Assembly: GCA_019118645.1 (NCBI GenBank)
Contig: DWYN01000110.1
Coordinates: forward strand, 1 to 64,000
Origin: Candidatus Blautia excrementipullorum
Lineage (GTDB): Bacteria > Bacillota > Clostridia > Lachnospirales > Lachnospiraceae
Length of the DNA: 64,000 nt
Reading direction: 5' to 3'
In this document: piece after piece, positions 35,283-44,136 of the stretch
How the letters are laid out: every line of letters starts with the position of its first letter
How positions within the stretch are numbered: position 1 is the stretch's first letter
Notes under the pieces: generated by a model
What the model saw: only the letters and a program-made list of their open reading frames with translations
Databases searched by the model: none
Told to the model about the DNA's origin: nothing
Translations under genes and position numbers: made by a program

Positions 35283-37652
35283 ATGTTTCAGGTAGTAAAG
35301 CGTGACGGAGAGATTGCGGATTTTCAGATGCCGAAGATCACGGCGGCAATTCATAAAGCGTTTGACGCAAAAGAAAAAAATTACAGCGATGATATGATTG
35401 ATCTTCTGGGGCTGCGGGTAACCGCCGATTTTCAGGATAAAATAAAAGAAAATCAGATTACTGTGGAGGATATTCAGGACAGTGTGGAAAATGTGCTGAT
35501 TCAGGCAGGTTACGGGGATGTGGCAAAGGCATATATTCTCTATAGAAAGCAGAGAGAAAAAATCCGTAATATGAAGTCTACAATTCTGGACTATAAAGAG
35601 ATTGTCAACAGCTATGTAAAGGTAGAGGACTGGAGGGTAAAAGAAAATTCTACGGTTACTTATTCTGTAGGAGGTCTGATTCTCAGCAACTCCGGAGCAG
35701 TTACCGCCAATTACTGGCTGTCTGAGATTTATGACAATGAGATTGCGGAGGCTCACAGAAACGCAGACATTCATATACATGATCTGTCCATGCTTACGGG
35801 ATACTGCGCGGGATGGTCTCTCAAACAGCTGATTCAGGAGGGGCTGGGCGGCATCCCCGGCAAGATTACGTCAGCTCCGGCAAAGCACCTCAGCGTACTC
35901 TGCAACCAGATGGTAAATTTTCTTGGAATTATGCAGAATGAGTGGGCAGGCGCTCAGGCGTTTTCTTCGTTTGACACTTATCTGGCACCTTTTGTAAAGG
36001 CAGACAATCTCAGCTACCATGAGGTGAAAAAATGCATTGAGTCTTTTATTTACGGAGTAAATACCCCCAGCCGCTGGGGTACGCAGGCGCCGTTTTCCAA
36101 TATTACCCTTGACTGGACTGTGCCGGAGGATCTGGCTGAGCTGCCGGCGATTGTAGGCGGAAAAGAGATGGATTTCAAGTATAAGGACTGCAAAAAAGAG
36201 ATGGATATGGTTAACCGGGCTTTCATTGAGACAATGATCGAGGGAGACGCCAATGGCCGTGGTTTCCAGTACCCGATTCCTACCTATTCCATAACAAAGG
36301 ATTTTGACTGGTCGGATACACAGAACAACCGTCTTCTGTTTGAAATGACTGCGAAATACGGAACCCCCTATTTTTCCAATTATATCAACAGCGATATGAA
36401 ACCCAGCGATATCCGCAGCATGTGCTGCCGGCTCCGCCTGGATCTTCGCGAGCTCCGCAAAAAGAGCGGCGGATTCTTCGGTTCCGGGGAGAGCACCGGA
36501 TCGGTGGGCGTGGTTACCATCAATATGCCGAGAATTGCCTATCTTTCAAAAACGCCGGAGGAATTTTACCGCAGGCTGGATCACATGATGGATATTTCCG
36601 CAAGATCTCTGCACATTAAGAGAGAGGTGATTACGAAGCTGTTAAATGAGGGCCTTTATCCATATACAAAACGATATCTGGGAAGTTTCGACAATCATTT
36701 TTCCACCATTGGCCTTGTGGGAATGAATGAGGTGGGCTTAAATGCCCCCTGGCTCGGCTGTGATATGAGTGATCCGCGTACCCAGCAGTTTACCAAAGAG
36801 GTTCTGCTGCATATGCGAGAACGGCTGTCTGACTATCAGGAGGAATACGAGGGAGAATTGTTTAATTTGGAGGCAACTCCCGCAGAGTCTACCGCATACC
36901 GTCTGGCGAAACATGACAGAAAACGCTGGCCGGATATCCGCACTGCAGGAAGCAAGGGCGATACTCCGTATTATACCAACAGCTCCCATCTGCCTGTGGA
37001 ATACAGCTCGGACATTTTCGACGCTCTGGATATTCAGGATGAACTTCAGACACTGTATACTTCAGGAACCGTTTTCCACGGCTTTCTGGGAGAAAAGCTT
37101 CCGGACTGGAAAGCGGCGGCATCTCTTGTGCGGAAAATTGCAGAGAATTATAAGCTGCCGTATTATACGATTTCCCCTACCTATTCGGTCTGCAGCGAGC
37201 ACGGATATCTCAGCGGAGAACACTTTACCTGTCCGAAATGCGGCAGGAAGGCAGAGGTATACAGCCGTATTACGGGATACTACCGTCCGGTACAGAACTG
37301 GAATGACGGAAAAGCGCAGGAATACAAAAACCGTACGCTTTATGACATTACGCATTCCGCTTTGAAAAAAGTTCATACCAGTATGGTCACCATGACAGAG
37401 GACGATGTGAAAGTGGAGCCTGTGGAGATTCACAGATATCTGTTTACTACCAGCACCTGCCCGAACTGTAAGATGGCAAAGAAAATGTTGGAAGGAGAAG
37501 ACCTGGAAATCATCGACGCTGAAAAAAATCCGGATATGGCGCGGCAGTTCGGAATCCGTCAGGCGCCTACTCTGGTTATCACGGACGGAGAACATCTGAA
37601 AAAATATGTGAATGCATCCAATATTCAGAAATATGTGGATGAGGAACTTTAA
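35283..37652 (+). CDS. nrdD: Anaerobic (class III) ribonucleoside-triphosphate reductase with C-terminal redoxin
   Basis: A 789-aa class III reductase. An ATP cone opens the protein (FQVVKRDGEIADFQMPKITAA). The catalytic barrel carries the family LSVLCNQMVNFLGIMQNEWAG segment, the zinc-binding CSEHGY and CPKCG pairs, and the glycyl radical at G665 in RITGYYRPVQNWNDGK. About 80 extra residues at the C-terminus form a glutaredoxin/NrdH-like domain with the redox pair C726-P-N-C729 and the cis-Pro region RQAPTLVI. It makes dNTPs without oxygen. The activase gene nrdG is not adjacent. The start at 35283 follows AAGGGAGGTATCAGACAG. Regulation by NrdR is likely. Confidence 0.95.
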   Translation: MFQVVKRDGEIADFQMPKITAAIHKAFDAKEKNYSDDMIDLLGLRVTADFQDKIKENQITVEDIQDSVENVLIQAGYGDVAKAYILYRKQREKIRNMKSTILDYKEIVNSYVKVEDWRVKENSTVTYSVGGLILSNSGAVTANYWLSEIYDNEIAEAHRNADIHIHDLSMLTGYCAGWSLKQLIQEGLGGIPGKITSAPAKHLSVLCNQMVNFLGIMQNEWAGAQAFSSFDTYLAPFVKADNLSYHEVKKCIESFIYGVNTPSRWGTQAPFSNITLDWTVPEDLAELPAIVGGKEMDFKYKDCKKEMDMVNRAFIETMIEGDANGRGFQYPIPTYSITKDFDWSDTQNNRLLFEMTAKYGTPYFSNYINSDMKPSDIRSMCCRLRLDLRELRKKSGGFFGSGESTGSVGVVTINMPRIAYLSKTPEEFYRRLDHMMDISARSLHIKREVITKLLNEGLYPYTKRYLGSFDNHFSTIGLVGMNEVGLNAPWLGCDMSDPRTQQFTKEVLLHMRERLSDYQEEYEGELFNLEATPAESTAYRLAKHDRKRWPDIRTAGSKGDTPYYTNSSHLPVEYSSDIFDALDIQDELQTLYTSGTVFHGFLGEKLPDWKAAASLVRKIAENYKLPYYTISPTYSVCSEHGYLSGEHFTCPKCGRKAEVYSRITGYYRPVQNWNDGKAQEYKNRTLYDITHSALKKVHTSMVTMTEDDVKVEPVEIHRYLFTTSTCPNCKMAKKMLEGEDLEIIDAEKNPDMARQFGIRQAPTLVITDGEHLKKYVNASNIQKYVDEEL

Positions 37653-37676
37653 AAGGCAAAGGAAATATTACAAAGA

Positions 37677-37705
37677 GAGCAGGCCGGAAGGTCTGCTCCG
37701 TTTTT
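37677..37705 (+). terminator. Terminator after nrdD
   Basis: GAGCAGGCC (37677-37685) pairs with GGTCTGCTC (37690-37698, one G-T pair) and is followed by CG and five T. It lies just before the response-regulator ribosome binding site. Confidence 0.8.
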
Positions 37706-37715
37706 AGGAGGCCAT

Positions 37716-38387
37716 ATGTACAGAATTTTTCTGGTGGAGGACGATGAGATGCTCTGTTCTCTTGTGAAAAAGCACCTGGAATCCTGGGGGTATGAAGTGA
37801 CCGCTGCAGAGGATTTTTCGGATGTGATGGGAGAGTTTGTGAAGACGGAGCCGCAGCTGGTTCTTCTGGATCTGAAACTGCCGTTTTTCAACGGATTTCA
37901 CTGGTGTGATGAGATACGGCGGGTTTCACAGGTTCCGGTGATTTTTCTGTCATCGGCAGCGGATAACATGAATATGGTGATGGCTATGAGCAGAGGCGCG
38001 GATGATTTTATCGCAAAACCCTTTCATCTGGAAGTGCTTTCCGCCAAGGTGCAGGCGATTCTGAGGAGAGCCTACTCTTTTGGAACAGGAGCAAATCTTA
38101 TGGAGCATGGCGGAGCGGTTTTGAATCTTGGCAGCGGTACGCTGAATTATCAGGGAAAGACGCTGGATCTGACGAAAAATGAACTGCGTATCCTGCATCT
38201 TCTGTTTTCTCATGCCGGACAGGTGGTTGCCAGAGATACAATTATGCAGATGCTGTGGGAGAATGATGACTTTGTGGATGACAATACTCTTACGGTAAAT
38301 ATCAACCGGCTCAGACGAAAACTGGAAAGTGCGGGACTGGAAGGGATGATAGTCACGAAAAAAAGGCAGGGTTACATGGTTCTGTAA
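37716..38387 (+). CDS. OmpR-family response regulator, BceR-like
   Basis: A 223-aa regulator with a receiver domain (phospho-acceptor D52 in VLLDLKLPFF, conserved Lys in FIAKPFHLEV) and a C-terminal winged helix (TKNELRILHLLFSHAGQVVA then NTLTVNINRLRRKLE). Its partner kinase follows 17 nt downstream and a Bce-type ABC transporter lies nearby, so it probably controls resistance to a cell-wall-active peptide. AGGAGGCCAT precedes the start. Confidence 0.92.
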   Translation: MYRIFLVEDDEMLCSLVKKHLESWGYEVTAAEDFSDVMGEFVKTEPQLVLLDLKLPFFNGFHWCDEIRRVSQVPVIFLSSAADNMNMVMAMSRGADDFIAKPFHLEVLSAKVQAILRRAYSFGTGANLMEHGGAVLNLGSGTLNYQGKTLDLTKNELRILHLLFSHAGQVVARDTIMQMLWENDDFVDDNTLTVNINRLRRKLESAGLEGMIVTKKRQGYMVL

Positions 38388-38404
38388 CAGCTGGGGAGAG
38401 TGTG

Positions 38405-39388
38405 ATGAGGGAATATTTTAAAACAATATGGAAATGGGCAGTTTTGTTCACGGCATGCTGTATGATTATGGGAACTGTGTTCTGGCTTTATGGATGTCCG
38501 GCGGAGCCGGTTCTCTATGGAGCGATGCTCTGTCTGCTTCCGTCGGCTGCGATTCTGCTGTACAGATACTCTGTTTTCCGCCGGCGTTCAGAAACACTGG
38601 AACATATCCGGAGTGCGCTTCCTCTGGAACTGGAGCAGCTTCCTGAGCCGGAGAATATTCATGAAGCGTATATGGAAGACATGATCCGGAAGCTGAACAA
38701 AGTAAGAATGGAAACAGAAGAGAACCGGAAACGTTCCTACAGAGAAATGACAGACTACTATACCATGTGGGTACATCAGATTAAAACGCCTATTGCGGCA
38801 CTGCGGCTGCTGTTGTCAGAAGAGGCGGAAAAAAATAAAGCTGCTCTGGGCGAGGTGTTCCGTGTGGAAGAATATGTGGATATGGTGCTGGGATATTTAA
38901 GAACAGAGGATATGTCGGCAGATATGAAATTTTCAGAATGCAGCCTTGACGCTATCATTCGGGAGCAGATTCATAAATACGCAGCTGTTTTTATCGGGAA
39001 GAAGCTTACACTTTCCTATGACGGAACAGAGAAACGTGTTCTCACAGATCCGAAATGGCTCGGGTTTGTAATCGGGCAGTGTCTGTCCAATGCCCTGAAA
39101 TATACAAAAACAGGCGGAATATGCATTTACATGTCCGAATCGAGACCGAGTACTCTTGTCATGGAGGACACCGGGATAGGCATCCGGCAGGAAGACCTGC
39201 CCAGGGTGTTCGAACGCGGATTTACCGGAAGCAATGGGCGTGAGGAAAGCCGCTCCACAGGAATTGGTCTGTATCTGGCAGGGAAAATAATGAAAAAACT
39301 GAAACATAATATTTCCATAGAATCGCAGCAGGGCAGAGGGACACGCGTCTTTTTCAGCCTTGGACGGGGAGACATGGAGATTTTCTGA
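38405..39388 (+). CDS. Intramembrane-sensing histidine kinase, BceS-like
   Basis: A 327-aa kinase with two membrane helices in the first 60 residues separated by only a few residues, so there is no external sensor domain. The phospho-acceptor is H124 in WVHQIKTPIAALRLLL. The ATPase domain has the N box GQCLSNALKYT, G1 VMEDTGIGI and G2 GIGLYLAGKI. Such kinases sense through the partner ABC transporter rather than directly. The start at 38405 has TGGGGAGAGTGTG upstream; a GTG at 38402 is possible. Confidence 0.92.
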   Translation: MREYFKTIWKWAVLFTACCMIMGTVFWLYGCPAEPVLYGAMLCLLPSAAILLYRYSVFRRRSETLEHIRSALPLELEQLPEPENIHEAYMEDMIRKLNKVRMETEENRKRSYREMTDYYTMWVHQIKTPIAALRLLLSEEAEKNKAALGEVFRVEEYVDMVLGYLRTEDMSADMKFSECSLDAIIREQIHKYAAVFIGKKLTLSYDGTEKRVLTDPKWLGFVIGQCLSNALKYTKTGGICIYMSESRPSTLVMEDTGIGIRQEDLPRVFERGFTGSNGREESRSTGIGLYLAGKIMKKLKHNISIESQQGRGTRVFFSLGRGDMEIF

Positions 39389-39429
39389 TCACTTCCAGAA
39401 AAGCTGCCTGTCTTACAAAAATGTCACAT

Positions 39430-39479
39430 AAAACAGGAAACTGTAAGCCAAAACTATGGCAGACAGTTTCCTGTTTTTG
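39430..39479 (+). terminator. Terminator between the two-component and transporter genes
   Basis: AAAACAGGAAACTGT (39430-39444) pairs with ACAGTTTCCTGTTTTT (39463-39478). It implies that the transporter genes have their own promoter, as in Bce modules where the response regulator induces bceAB. Confidence 0.9.
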
Positions 39480-39567
39480 TATACTGAGAACATAAGAAAG
39501 AAAATAAGGTTCCATTTTCGCGGCCATGAAAGTGAAGAATACCCGGCATCATAAGGAGGAAACCATT

Positions 39568-40335
39568 ATGCCACTATTGGAAGTTACGAATGTGAAGAAA
39601 ATATATACCACCCGTTTCGGGGGAAATCAGGTGCAGGCTCTGGCAAACGTGACATTTTCCGTAGACAGGGGAGAGTTTGTGGCCATTATGGGAGAAAGCG
39701 GCTCCGGAAAGACGACGCTTCTGAACATTCTGGCCTCTCTGGACCGCCCTACAGAGGGCGAGGTTCTTCTGGAAGGAAAAAGTATTGTCCGTTTAACAGA
39801 GAAGGAGATCTCTGCTTTTCGAAGAAAAAATCTGGGATTTGTGTTTCAGGACTTTAACCTCCTGGATACTTTCAGCCTGAGGGACAATATTTATCTGCCG
39901 CTGGTTCTGGCAGGAGAGGATTATCGCGAAATGGAGCAGAAAATCCGGCCTGTGGCGAGAGCTCTCCGCATTACGGACATTCTTGATAAGTACCCTTATG
40001 AAGTGTCCGGCGGCCAGAAACAAAGGGCGGCAGTGGCCAGGGCGCTGATTACAGATCCGCAGCTGATCCTGGCGGATGAGCCTACAGGGGCTCTTGACTC
40101 CCGTGCGGCGTCCACCCTTCTTTCTATTTTTCAGGAGATCAATGAAGAGGGCCAGACTATATTGATGGTGACTCACAGTGCTCAGGCAGCCAGCCATGCT
40201 TCCCGCGTGATGTTTATTAAAGACGGGGAAGTATTTCACCAGATTTACCGGGGAGGAAAAACCCAGAGAGAAATGTACCAGATGATCTCTGATACGCTTA
40301 CGATTCTGATGACAGGCGGTGAGACCTATGCGTAG
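39568..40335 (+). CDS. Bce-type ABC transporter ATPase
   Basis: A 255-aa MacB/BceA-subfamily ATPase with Walker A GESGSGKTTL, the signature VSGGQKQRAAVARAL, Walker B LILADEPTGALDS and the H-loop MVTHSAQAA. It powers the following permease, which removes antimicrobial peptides such as bacitracin from lipid II-cycle targets and signals flux to the kinase. The start at 39568 follows AAGGAGGAAACC; the in-frame ATG at 39526 has no ribosome binding site. The 3' end overlaps the permease start by 8 nt. Confidence 0.94.
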   Translation: MPLLEVTNVKKIYTTRFGGNQVQALANVTFSVDRGEFVAIMGESGSGKTTLLNILASLDRPTEGEVLLEGKSIVRLTEKEISAFRRKNLGFVFQDFNLLDTFSLRDNIYLPLVLAGEDYREMEQKIRPVARALRITDILDKYPYEVSGGQKQRAAVARALITDPQLILADEPTGALDSRAASTLLSIFQEINEEGQTILMVTHSAQAASHASRVMFIKDGEVFHQIYRGGKTQREMYQMISDTLTILMTGGETYA

Positions 40336-42328
40336 AGGGCTGTTTTTGAAACTCGCTGTGATGAACATAAAAAAGCACAGGGAAACCTACCTGCCCTATA
40401 TTATTTCGAATATCGGATGTATAGCTTTTTTCTATATTATGCTGTTTCTGTTGGCAAGCCCGGATACGCCCAATATAAGAGGAGGAAGCACAGTGCGCTC
40501 TCTGCTGTCAATCGGCCTGGTGGTGCTGGCGGTGTTCTCCCTGATTTTTCTTTTGTACAGCAACAGCTTTGTTATGAAAAGAAGGCAGAAGGAATTCGGT
40601 TTATATAATATTCTGGGAATGGAAAAAATTCATATCAGCCAGATGCTTTTGACAGAAACCGTGATTACCGGAGCGGTATCTTTGGCAGCAGGTATTTCTG
40701 CAGGGATAGCGGTAAGCAAACTGGCGCTGCTTCTTCTTTTAAAATTGATTCATATTCCGGCAAAGTTCGGATTTTATGTGACTGTAGACGGAATCCTGAT
40801 GTGTGCCGTGATGTATGGCATTGTCCAGGCGCTTACATTGATCCGGAACCTGGGAAGAATTCATCTGAGCCGCCCGGCGGAGCTTCTGATGGGAAGCAGT
40901 GCAGGAGAGAAAGAGCCGAAAAGTAAGTGGTTTATGGCGATCCTCGGATTCGTATGTCTGGGTGCGGGATATTACCTTGCTGTGACAACGGACTCTGTTT
41001 TATCTGCTTTTGGAATCTTTCTGATTGCTGTGCTGCTGGTAATGGCCGGAACTTATCTTACTTTTACGGCGGGAAGCATCATTCTATTAAAACTGATGCG
41101 GCGCAGAAAAAGTTTTTATTATAAAGTACAGAATTTCACCAGTGTTTCGGGAATGCTTTACCGGATGAAACAGAATGCGGTGGGCCTTGCCAGTATCTGT
41201 ATTCTCAGCACAGGAGTTCTTCTGATGCTGTCGTCAACAGTATGCCTGAACGCGGGAATTGACCAGACGGTAAAAGCTTCCTGGCCCTTTGACCTGAATG
41301 TAAATTTGTACGGTTATTCTCTGGAGAAAGCATATCGCGCCGGGGAATATGTGATTCAAAAAACAAGTGAGGAAAAATTCCCTGTCCAGGATATGGAGGA
41401 AAGCATCAGTCTGCCTATGATTGCCGTACAGAACGGAGAAAGTCTTGAAATAATTTCTTCAGATTCCGTTATTTCAACGTCGGAGTTTCTGGGACTGACC
41501 CTTGTTCCGGAAAAAGCTTATGAGAAAAAGTTCAGTGAGGCTGTAGAGCTGAAGGATGGGGAAGTGCTGATATATGGAAAGGAATTTAAGAAGATAAGTC
41601 TTATAGGGGAAGAATTTTCCGTCTGCGGCAGGCTGGATGAAGAACCCCTGGGAGGAAACTTTGTGCTGAATGAGCTGGGAGACACCCTCTACCTGGTTAT
41701 GACAGACGGCGATTTTGAGAGGATAAATCAGCGCCAGAAAGAGTATACAGATTTTCCGTATACTGTTCGGACAGAAATCGGAATTAATATCGAAGGCTCT
41801 GATGCCCTCAAGACTTCCTGCAGCGATGCGCTGGACAAAGTTTTGAAGGAGTATGTGGAAAGCAGGCAGATTTCAGAAGGAGGGTATTATACGAACAAAT
41901 CGCAGATTCAGGCTAAAAACGGACTTTATGATACCAACGGCGGCCTTCTGTTTCTGGGAGTGCTTCTGGGAGGCGCCTTCCTTATGGGTACTGCTCTCAT
42001 TATTTACTATAAACAGATATCGGAAGGATATGAAGACAGAAGCCGTTTTGAAATTATGAGAAAAGTGGGAATGAGCCGGAGAGAGGTTAAGTCCTCTATA
42101 AGCCGCCAGATTCTTATGGTATTTTTTCTCCCGCTTTTGATGGCGGTTCTTCACATCAGTATGGCCTTTCCGCTGATTCAGAAACTTCTTCAGGCTCTGG
42201 GAATGCCCCCGGGAAGACTGTTTCTGATCTGTACGGCGGCAACTGTTCTGATTTTTGCTCTGGTTTATGGCGTCATCTATATTTTTACGGCCCGTTCTTA
42301 TTACAAAATTCTGGAAAAGGCAGAATGA
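40328..42328 (+). CDS. Bce-type ABC transporter permease (FtsX family)
   Basis: A 666-aa membrane protein with the BceB layout: about ten membrane helices, and a large extracellular domain of about 200 residues between the seventh and eighth helices, here about 325-530. The N-terminal LKLAVMNIKKHRETYLPYI and the C-terminal YKQISEGYEDRSRFEIMRKVGMSR are family segments. It forms the peptide-resistance and sensing complex with the ATPase gene it overlaps. ATG at 40328 overlaps the ATPase stop and is preferred over the GTG at 40319. Confidence 0.92.
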   Translation: MRRGLFLKLAVMNIKKHRETYLPYIISNIGCIAFFYIMLFLLASPDTPNIRGGSTVRSLLSIGLVVLAVFSLIFLLYSNSFVMKRRQKEFGLYNILGMEKIHISQMLLTETVITGAVSLAAGISAGIAVSKLALLLLLKLIHIPAKFGFYVTVDGILMCAVMYGIVQALTLIRNLGRIHLSRPAELLMGSSAGEKEPKSKWFMAILGFVCLGAGYYLAVTTDSVLSAFGIFLIAVLLVMAGTYLTFTAGSIILLKLMRRRKSFYYKVQNFTSVSGMLYRMKQNAVGLASICILSTGVLLMLSSTVCLNAGIDQTVKASWPFDLNVNLYGYSLEKAYRAGEYVIQKTSEEKFPVQDMEESISLPMIAVQNGESLEIISSDSVISTSEFLGLTLVPEKAYEKKFSEAVELKDGEVLIYGKEFKKISLIGEEFSVCGRLDEEPLGGNFVLNELGDTLYLVMTDGDFERINQRQKEYTDFPYTVRTEIGINIEGSDALKTSCSDALDKVLKEYVESRQISEGGYYTNKSQIQAKNGLYDTNGGLLFLGVLLGGAFLMGTALIIYYKQISEGYEDRSRFEIMRKVGMSRREVKSSISRQILMVFFLPLLMAVLHISMAFPLIQKLLQALGMPPGRLFLICTAATVLIFALVYGVIYIFTARSYYKILEKAE

Positions 42329-42335
42329 GATTCTG

Positions 42336-42375
42336 GCCGCCGCCTGCAAATGCTGCAGGAGGCGGCTGTTTTTTT
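42336..42375 (+). terminator. Terminator after the Bce-type permease gene
   Basis: GCCGCCGCCTGCA pairs with TGCAGGAGGCGGC with one mismatch over a 5-nt loop, followed by seven T after TG. Confidence 0.88.
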
Positions 42376-42421
42376 GTGCGGCATGTAGAAAAGATACAAT
42401 TTGGAAAGCCCGGGACAGTTG

Positions 42422-42450
42422 TTTACTTTTTCAGAATTTGAAAGTATAAT
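42422..42450 (+). promoter_or_regulatory. Promoter of the ACT-azlCD operon
   Basis: TTTACT (42422-42427) and TATAAT (42445-42450) are 17 bp apart, about 70 nt before the ACT gene. Confidence 0.7.
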
Positions 42451-42520
42451 AATACAGAAAACGACAGCAGTCTCAGCGGCTGTCTGATAATACAATACAG
42501 AAAAAAGAGGAGAGATAAGA

Positions 42521-42943
42521 ATGGTTAAGCAGAATATAATCTTTGTGGCAAATAAGGCGGGAAGTCTTCAGGAGGTGACGGAGCTTCTGGCGGAAAAGGG
42601 AATCAATATCTATGGATTCGCCTGTTTTGATGCGCCGGAGTTCGCTCTTTTCCGTATGGTTTCCGACAACGCGGACAAAGCAGCGCAGATTCTGACAGAA
42701 GCAGGATACATGAACCGCCTTACAGAAGTGATCGCTGTGGATCTTAAGGATGAAGTAGGCGGACTGAATGCGGTTCTGAAGGTTCTGAGAGACTGTAATG
42801 TGAATCTGGACTATATTTATACCTCTTATCACAGAAAAAGCAGTCAGCCGATTATGATTCTTCAGGGGGAAGACCTTCTGGTGACAGAAACTGTGCTGAA
42901 AAATAATGGCTTTTGTGTGCTGGACAGTCTGGAGGATTTATAA
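42521..42943 (+). CDS. Stand-alone tandem ACT-domain protein
   Basis: A 140-aa soluble protein made of two ACT domains. The first starts IIFVANKAGSLQEVTELLAE, the second VIAVDLKDEVGGLNAVLKVL; both have the usual Gly turn and beta-alpha-beta-beta-alpha-beta order. ACT domains bind amino acids and regulate enzymes or transporters. The azlC start lies only 4 nt after this gene's stop, so the proteins are probably made together, suggesting the ligand is an amino acid exported by AzlCD. GAGGAGAG precedes the start. Confidence 0.85.
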   Translation: MVKQNIIFVANKAGSLQEVTELLAEKGINIYGFACFDAPEFALFRMVSDNADKAAQILTEAGYMNRLTEVIAVDLKDEVGGLNAVLKVLRDCNVNLDYIYTSYHRKSSQPIMILQGEDLLVTETVLKNNGFCVLDSLEDL

Positions 42944-42947
42944 AAAG

Positions 42948-43667
42948 ATGGACAGAGCACAATTTAAACAGGGGCTTCATGACGGAGTCCCCATTGCCCT
43001 TGGATATTTTGCGGTATCGTTTACCTTTGGGATGATGGCGGTTTCCGGAGGGCTTACTGCAGGCCAGGCTGTGCTGATTTCCCTGACGAATCTTACTTCG
43101 GCGGGCCAGTTCGCAGGTCTGGATATTATTCTGGCATATGGGTCTCTGTGGGAAATGGCGCTGACACAGCTGATTATCAACCTGAGATACTGTCTGATGT
43201 CTTTTTCCCTGTCGCAGAAACTTGAGAGAGGGATAAGTCTGCCGCACCGTTTTCTCGTGGCTTTCGGAATAACGGACGAAATTTTCGGAGTCAGCGCCGC
43301 ACGGCAGGGAAGACTCAGTCCCTGGTATAATTACGGGGCTATGTGTGTGGCGATTCCCGGATGGACGCTGGGGACTCTTGTAGGGGGGATTTCCGGCGGC
43401 CTTCTTCCGGATTTCCTGGTAAGCGCTCTCAGTGTTGCCATTTATGGAATGTTTCTTGCTGTGATTGTTCCCCCTGCCAAGAAAAACAGACCGGTTCTTT
43501 TTGTGGTTTTGGGGTCTATGGCTGTCAGCAGTCTGTTTGCCGCCGTTCCTCCTCTGCAGAAGGTCTCATCCGGATTTGTAATTATCATTACAACTCTTGC
43601 GGCGGCAGGAACAGCGGCATATTTCTGTCCGATAAAGGAAGAAGAGGGGGAGACTCATGGAGCATAA
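42948..43667 (+). CDS. azlC: AzlC-family branched-chain amino acid permease
   Basis: A 239-aa membrane protein with the AzlC opening FKQGLHDGVPIALGYFAVSF followed by TFGM, and about seven helices. NLRYCLMSFSLSQKL and FGITDEIFGVS are family segments. AzlC and AzlD together form an exporter of branched-chain or related amino acids. The start at 42948 follows GGAGGATTTATAAAAAG; the in-frame ATG at 42906 is inside the ACT gene. It overlaps azlD by 11 nt. Confidence 0.93.
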   Translation: MDRAQFKQGLHDGVPIALGYFAVSFTFGMMAVSGGLTAGQAVLISLTNLTSAGQFAGLDIILAYGSLWEMALTQLIINLRYCLMSFSLSQKLERGISLPHRFLVAFGITDEIFGVSAARQGRLSPWYNYGAMCVAIPGWTLGTLVGGISGGLLPDFLVSALSVAIYGMFLAVIVPPAKKNRPVLFVVLGSMAVSSLFAAVPPLQKVSSGFVIIITTLAAAGTAAYFCPIKEEEGETHGA

Positions 43668-43983
43668 TATTTATATCTATATCTTAGTAATGGCGGGCGT
43701 TACTTATCTGATCAGAATGCTTCCGCTGGTGCTTTTTAAAAAAGAGATTACCAGCCCCTTTGTCAGATCTTTTCTGTTTTACGTACCGTATGCCTGCCTG
43801 GCGGCTATGACATTTCCGGCTATTCTGACAGCTCCGTCAGGGGGAGTGATTGCCGGCATTGTCGGTTTGGCGGCAGCTCTTGCAGCTGCTTACTATGAAA
43901 AAAGCCTTCTTACGGTGGCTGCCTTTGCGTGCGCGGCGGTATTTGTGGCAGAGCGGCTACTGGAAATTGCTGGATTATACTAA
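43657..43983 (+). CDS. azlD: AzlD-family transporter subunit
   Basis: A 108-aa small membrane protein with four hydrophobic helices and the AzlD motif YLIRMLPLVLF near the N-terminus. It is the obligate partner of AzlC, with overlapping genes. GGGGGAGACTC precedes the ATG. Confidence 0.92.
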   Translation: MEHNIYIYILVMAGVTYLIRMLPLVLFKKEITSPFVRSFLFYVPYACLAAMTFPAILTAPSGGVIAGIVGLAAALAAAYYEKSLLTVAAFACAAVFVAERLLEIAGLY

Positions 43984-44048
43984 TAATGCAGCCATATTCA
44001 TACAAAGATTTCACATTTTTGCACCTTTTCACATAAATGTAATTATGT

Positions 44049-44054
44049 TATAAT
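44049..44054 (+). promoter_or_regulatory. -10 box upstream of the polysaccharide operon
   Basis: A perfect TATAAT (44049-44054) follows AT-rich DNA. No convincing -35 lies 17 bp upstream (TTTTCA, 44026-44031). About 80 nt of leader precede the Wzz-like gene. Confidence 0.45.
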
Positions 44055-44136
44055 AGTTACGTTTTAGAATGGAGCGGCATTGCAGCTGCCTGCCGATACG
44101 TCAAACGATATGAGATAGGAAAGGAAAACCTGATAT

